Positions 20,465-21,525 of a stretch of 21,525 bases of DNA are shown here, in pieces. A model generated the notes under the pieces. That model searched no databases. It worked only from the letters and a program-made list of their open reading frames with translations, and was not told the DNA's origin. The first letter of the stretch is position 1. Every line of letters starts with the position of its first letter. This stretch comes from DASXMT01 sp035552655 (GTDB taxonomy: Bacteria > Actinomycetota > Acidimicrobiia > Acidimicrobiales > RAAP-2): the NCBI GenBank assembly GCA_035552655.1, contig DASZLD010000072.1:1-21525 (forward strand), in the 5' to 3' direction. The translations under genes and the position numbers were made by a program.

Positions 20465-21525
20465 TTGAGAATCCTGGTACTCGGCGGAGATGGTTACCTG
20501 GGTTGGCCGACGGCGCTCTATCTCTCTCGGCGCGGACACAGCGTCGGGATTGTGGACAACTTCGCCCGGCGGCAGTACGACTTCGAGATGGGCGTGGACA
20601 GCCTGGTGCCGCTGCCGAACCTCCAGCATCGGGTCCGTCGCTGGAAGGAATTGTCCGGGCTCACCCTCGACACCTACATCGGCGACCTGACCGACGCCGC
20701 CTTTGTCTCGGAGACGATGGCCTCGTTCGCTCCCGACGCCATCGTCCACTTCGCCGAGCAACGCTCGGCGCCGTACTCGATGATCGATCGCCAGCACGCC
20801 ACCTACACCCAGGTCAACAACGTGGTCGGGACGCTCAACCTGCTCTACGCCATCGCCGAGCAGAACCCGGACATCCACCTGGTGAAGTTGGGAACGATGG
20901 GCGAGTACGGCACGCCCAACATCGACATCGAAGAGGGCTACATCGAGATCACCCATCGCGGACGAACGGACACGCTCCCGTTCCCCAAGCAGCCGGGCTC
21001 CTTCTACCACCTGTCGAAGGTCCACGACAGCCACAACATCCAGTTCGCCTGTCGTATTTGGGGGATCCGGGCTACTGACCTCAACCAGGGCATCGTCTAC
21101 GGCCAGGAGACCGAAGAGACGGCGCTGCATCCCGATCTGGTGACCCGGTTCGACTACGACAGTGTGTTCGGCACAGTGCTGAACCGGTTCTGCGTCCAAG
21201 CCGTCTCCGGCCACCCGCTGACCGTGTACGGCACGGGCGGCCAGACCCGGGGCATGCTCAACATCCTCGACACCCTGGCCTGCGTGGAGCTAGCCCTCGA
21301 CAACCCCGCCGATCCGGGCGAGTTCCGGGTCTTCAACCAGTTCACGGAGTCGTTCTCGGTCGCCGAGATGGCACAACTGGTGGTCGACGAGTACTCCGGG
21401 CACGCCACCATCGAGAACATCCCGACGCCCCGCGTCGAGAAGGAGAGCCATTACTACCGGGCCGCCCACACCAAGCTCCTGGATCTGGGCCTGGTGCCTC
21501 ACCTCCTCAACTCCGGCGTCCTGCG
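20465..21525 (+). CDS. sqdB: UDP-sulfoquinovose synthase (partial, runs off window)
   Basis: 353 complete codons of a SqdB/SQD1-type short-chain dehydrogenase/reductase; the C-terminus lies beyond the window. The enzyme makes UDP-sulfoquinovose from UDP-glucose and sulfite, the head-group donor for the sulfolipid SQDG. Visible features: Rossmann motif MRILVLGGDGYLGWPTALYLS at the N-terminus, FAEQRSAPYSMIDR, KLGTMGEYGTPNIDIEEGYI (catalytic Thr region), SFYHLSKVHDSHN (YxxxK catalytic pair), GIRATDLNQGIVYG, DYDSVFGTVLNRFCVQA, GGQTRGMLNI and FRVFNQFTESFSV. These blocks match plant and cyanobacterial SQD1/SqdB closely, so specificity is well supported. It begins with TTG, which is why a simple ATG/GTG scan misses it. 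A sulfoquinovosyltransferase gene may follow outside the window. Confidence 0.93.
   Translation, partial: MRILVLGGDGYLGWPTALYLSRRGHSVGIVDNFARRQYDFEMGVDSLVPLPNLQHRVRRWKELSGLTLDTYIGDLTDAAFVSETMASFAPDAIVHFAEQRSAPYSMIDRQHATYTQVNNVVGTLNLLYAIAEQNPDIHLVKLGTMGEYGTPNIDIEEGYIEITHRGRTDTLPFPKQPGSFYHLSKVHDSHNIQFACRIWGIRATDLNQGIVYGQETEETALHPDLVTRFDYDSVFGTVLNRFCVQAVSGHPLTVYGTGGQTRGMLNILDTLACVELALDNPADPGEFRVFNQFTESFSVAEMAQLVVDEYSGHATIENIPTPRVEKESHYYRAAHTKLLDLGLVPHLLNSGVL

Overview
The window is GC-rich (a strong G/C bias at third codon positions is visible throughout) and tightly packed. It encodes a set of chromosomal housekeeping and DNA-repair genes typical of Actinobacteria: an ethylmalonyl-CoA-type mutase, lysC followed by asd, PhoU, a type II NADH dehydrogenase, RmuC and an AddAB-type helicase-nuclease. 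Together with many TANNNT boxes placed 6-9 bases before start codons (leaderless-type promoters), this suggests an actinobacterium. The mixture of AddB/AddA and a UDP-sulfoquinovose synthase would fit a deep-branching or environmental lineage such as Acidimicrobiia, but that placement is inference. I see no tRNA, rRNA, CRISPR array, insertion sequence or prophage.

Layout. 13-3028 (minus): an acyl-CoA block, with 3-hydroxybutyryl-CoA dehydrogenase upstream of a B12-dependent ethylmalonyl-CoA mutase-like enzyme and a strong stem-loop between them. 3324-4016 (plus): an S51/dipeptidase E-like protein whose nucleophile elbow has lost its serine. 4125-5528 (minus): two tandem cyclophilin peptidyl-prolyl isomerases, the first membrane-anchored. 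5565-6779 (plus): an orphan branched-chain-amino-acid-type solute-binding protein, sharing a 36-bp divergent promoter region with the cyclophilins. 6946-9290 (plus): lysC (with an internal start for a beta subunit) and asd, the first two steps of the aspartate pathway. 9370-11389 (minus): phoU and NADH dehydrogenase II. 11721-20304 (plus): rmuC, addB-like and addA-like genes, a DNA-end-processing operon. 20465-window end (plus): the 5' part of a UDP-sulfoquinovose synthase gene starting at TTG behind a perfect Shine-Dalgarno sequence.

Two window-wide patterns stand out. First, at least eight genes have a TANNNT -10-like hexamer directly before the start codon and no Shine-Dalgarno sequence, so they are probably translated from leaderless mRNAs; sqdB is the clear exception. 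Second, most spacers, and the unconstrained linkers inside addB and addA, carry their own short direct repeats, each unrelated in sequence to the next. Three of the spacer clusters (after ppi, phoU and ndh) repeat the end of the neighbouring coding sequence including its stop codon. This looks like recurrent local micro-duplication tolerated only where sequence is free to change.

I found no clear new multi-gene system. The strongest leads are the stop-codon-seeded micro-repeats, the serine-less S51 protein, the repeat-bearing AddAB with RmuC, and the sulfolipid gene with its unusual AT-rich leader.
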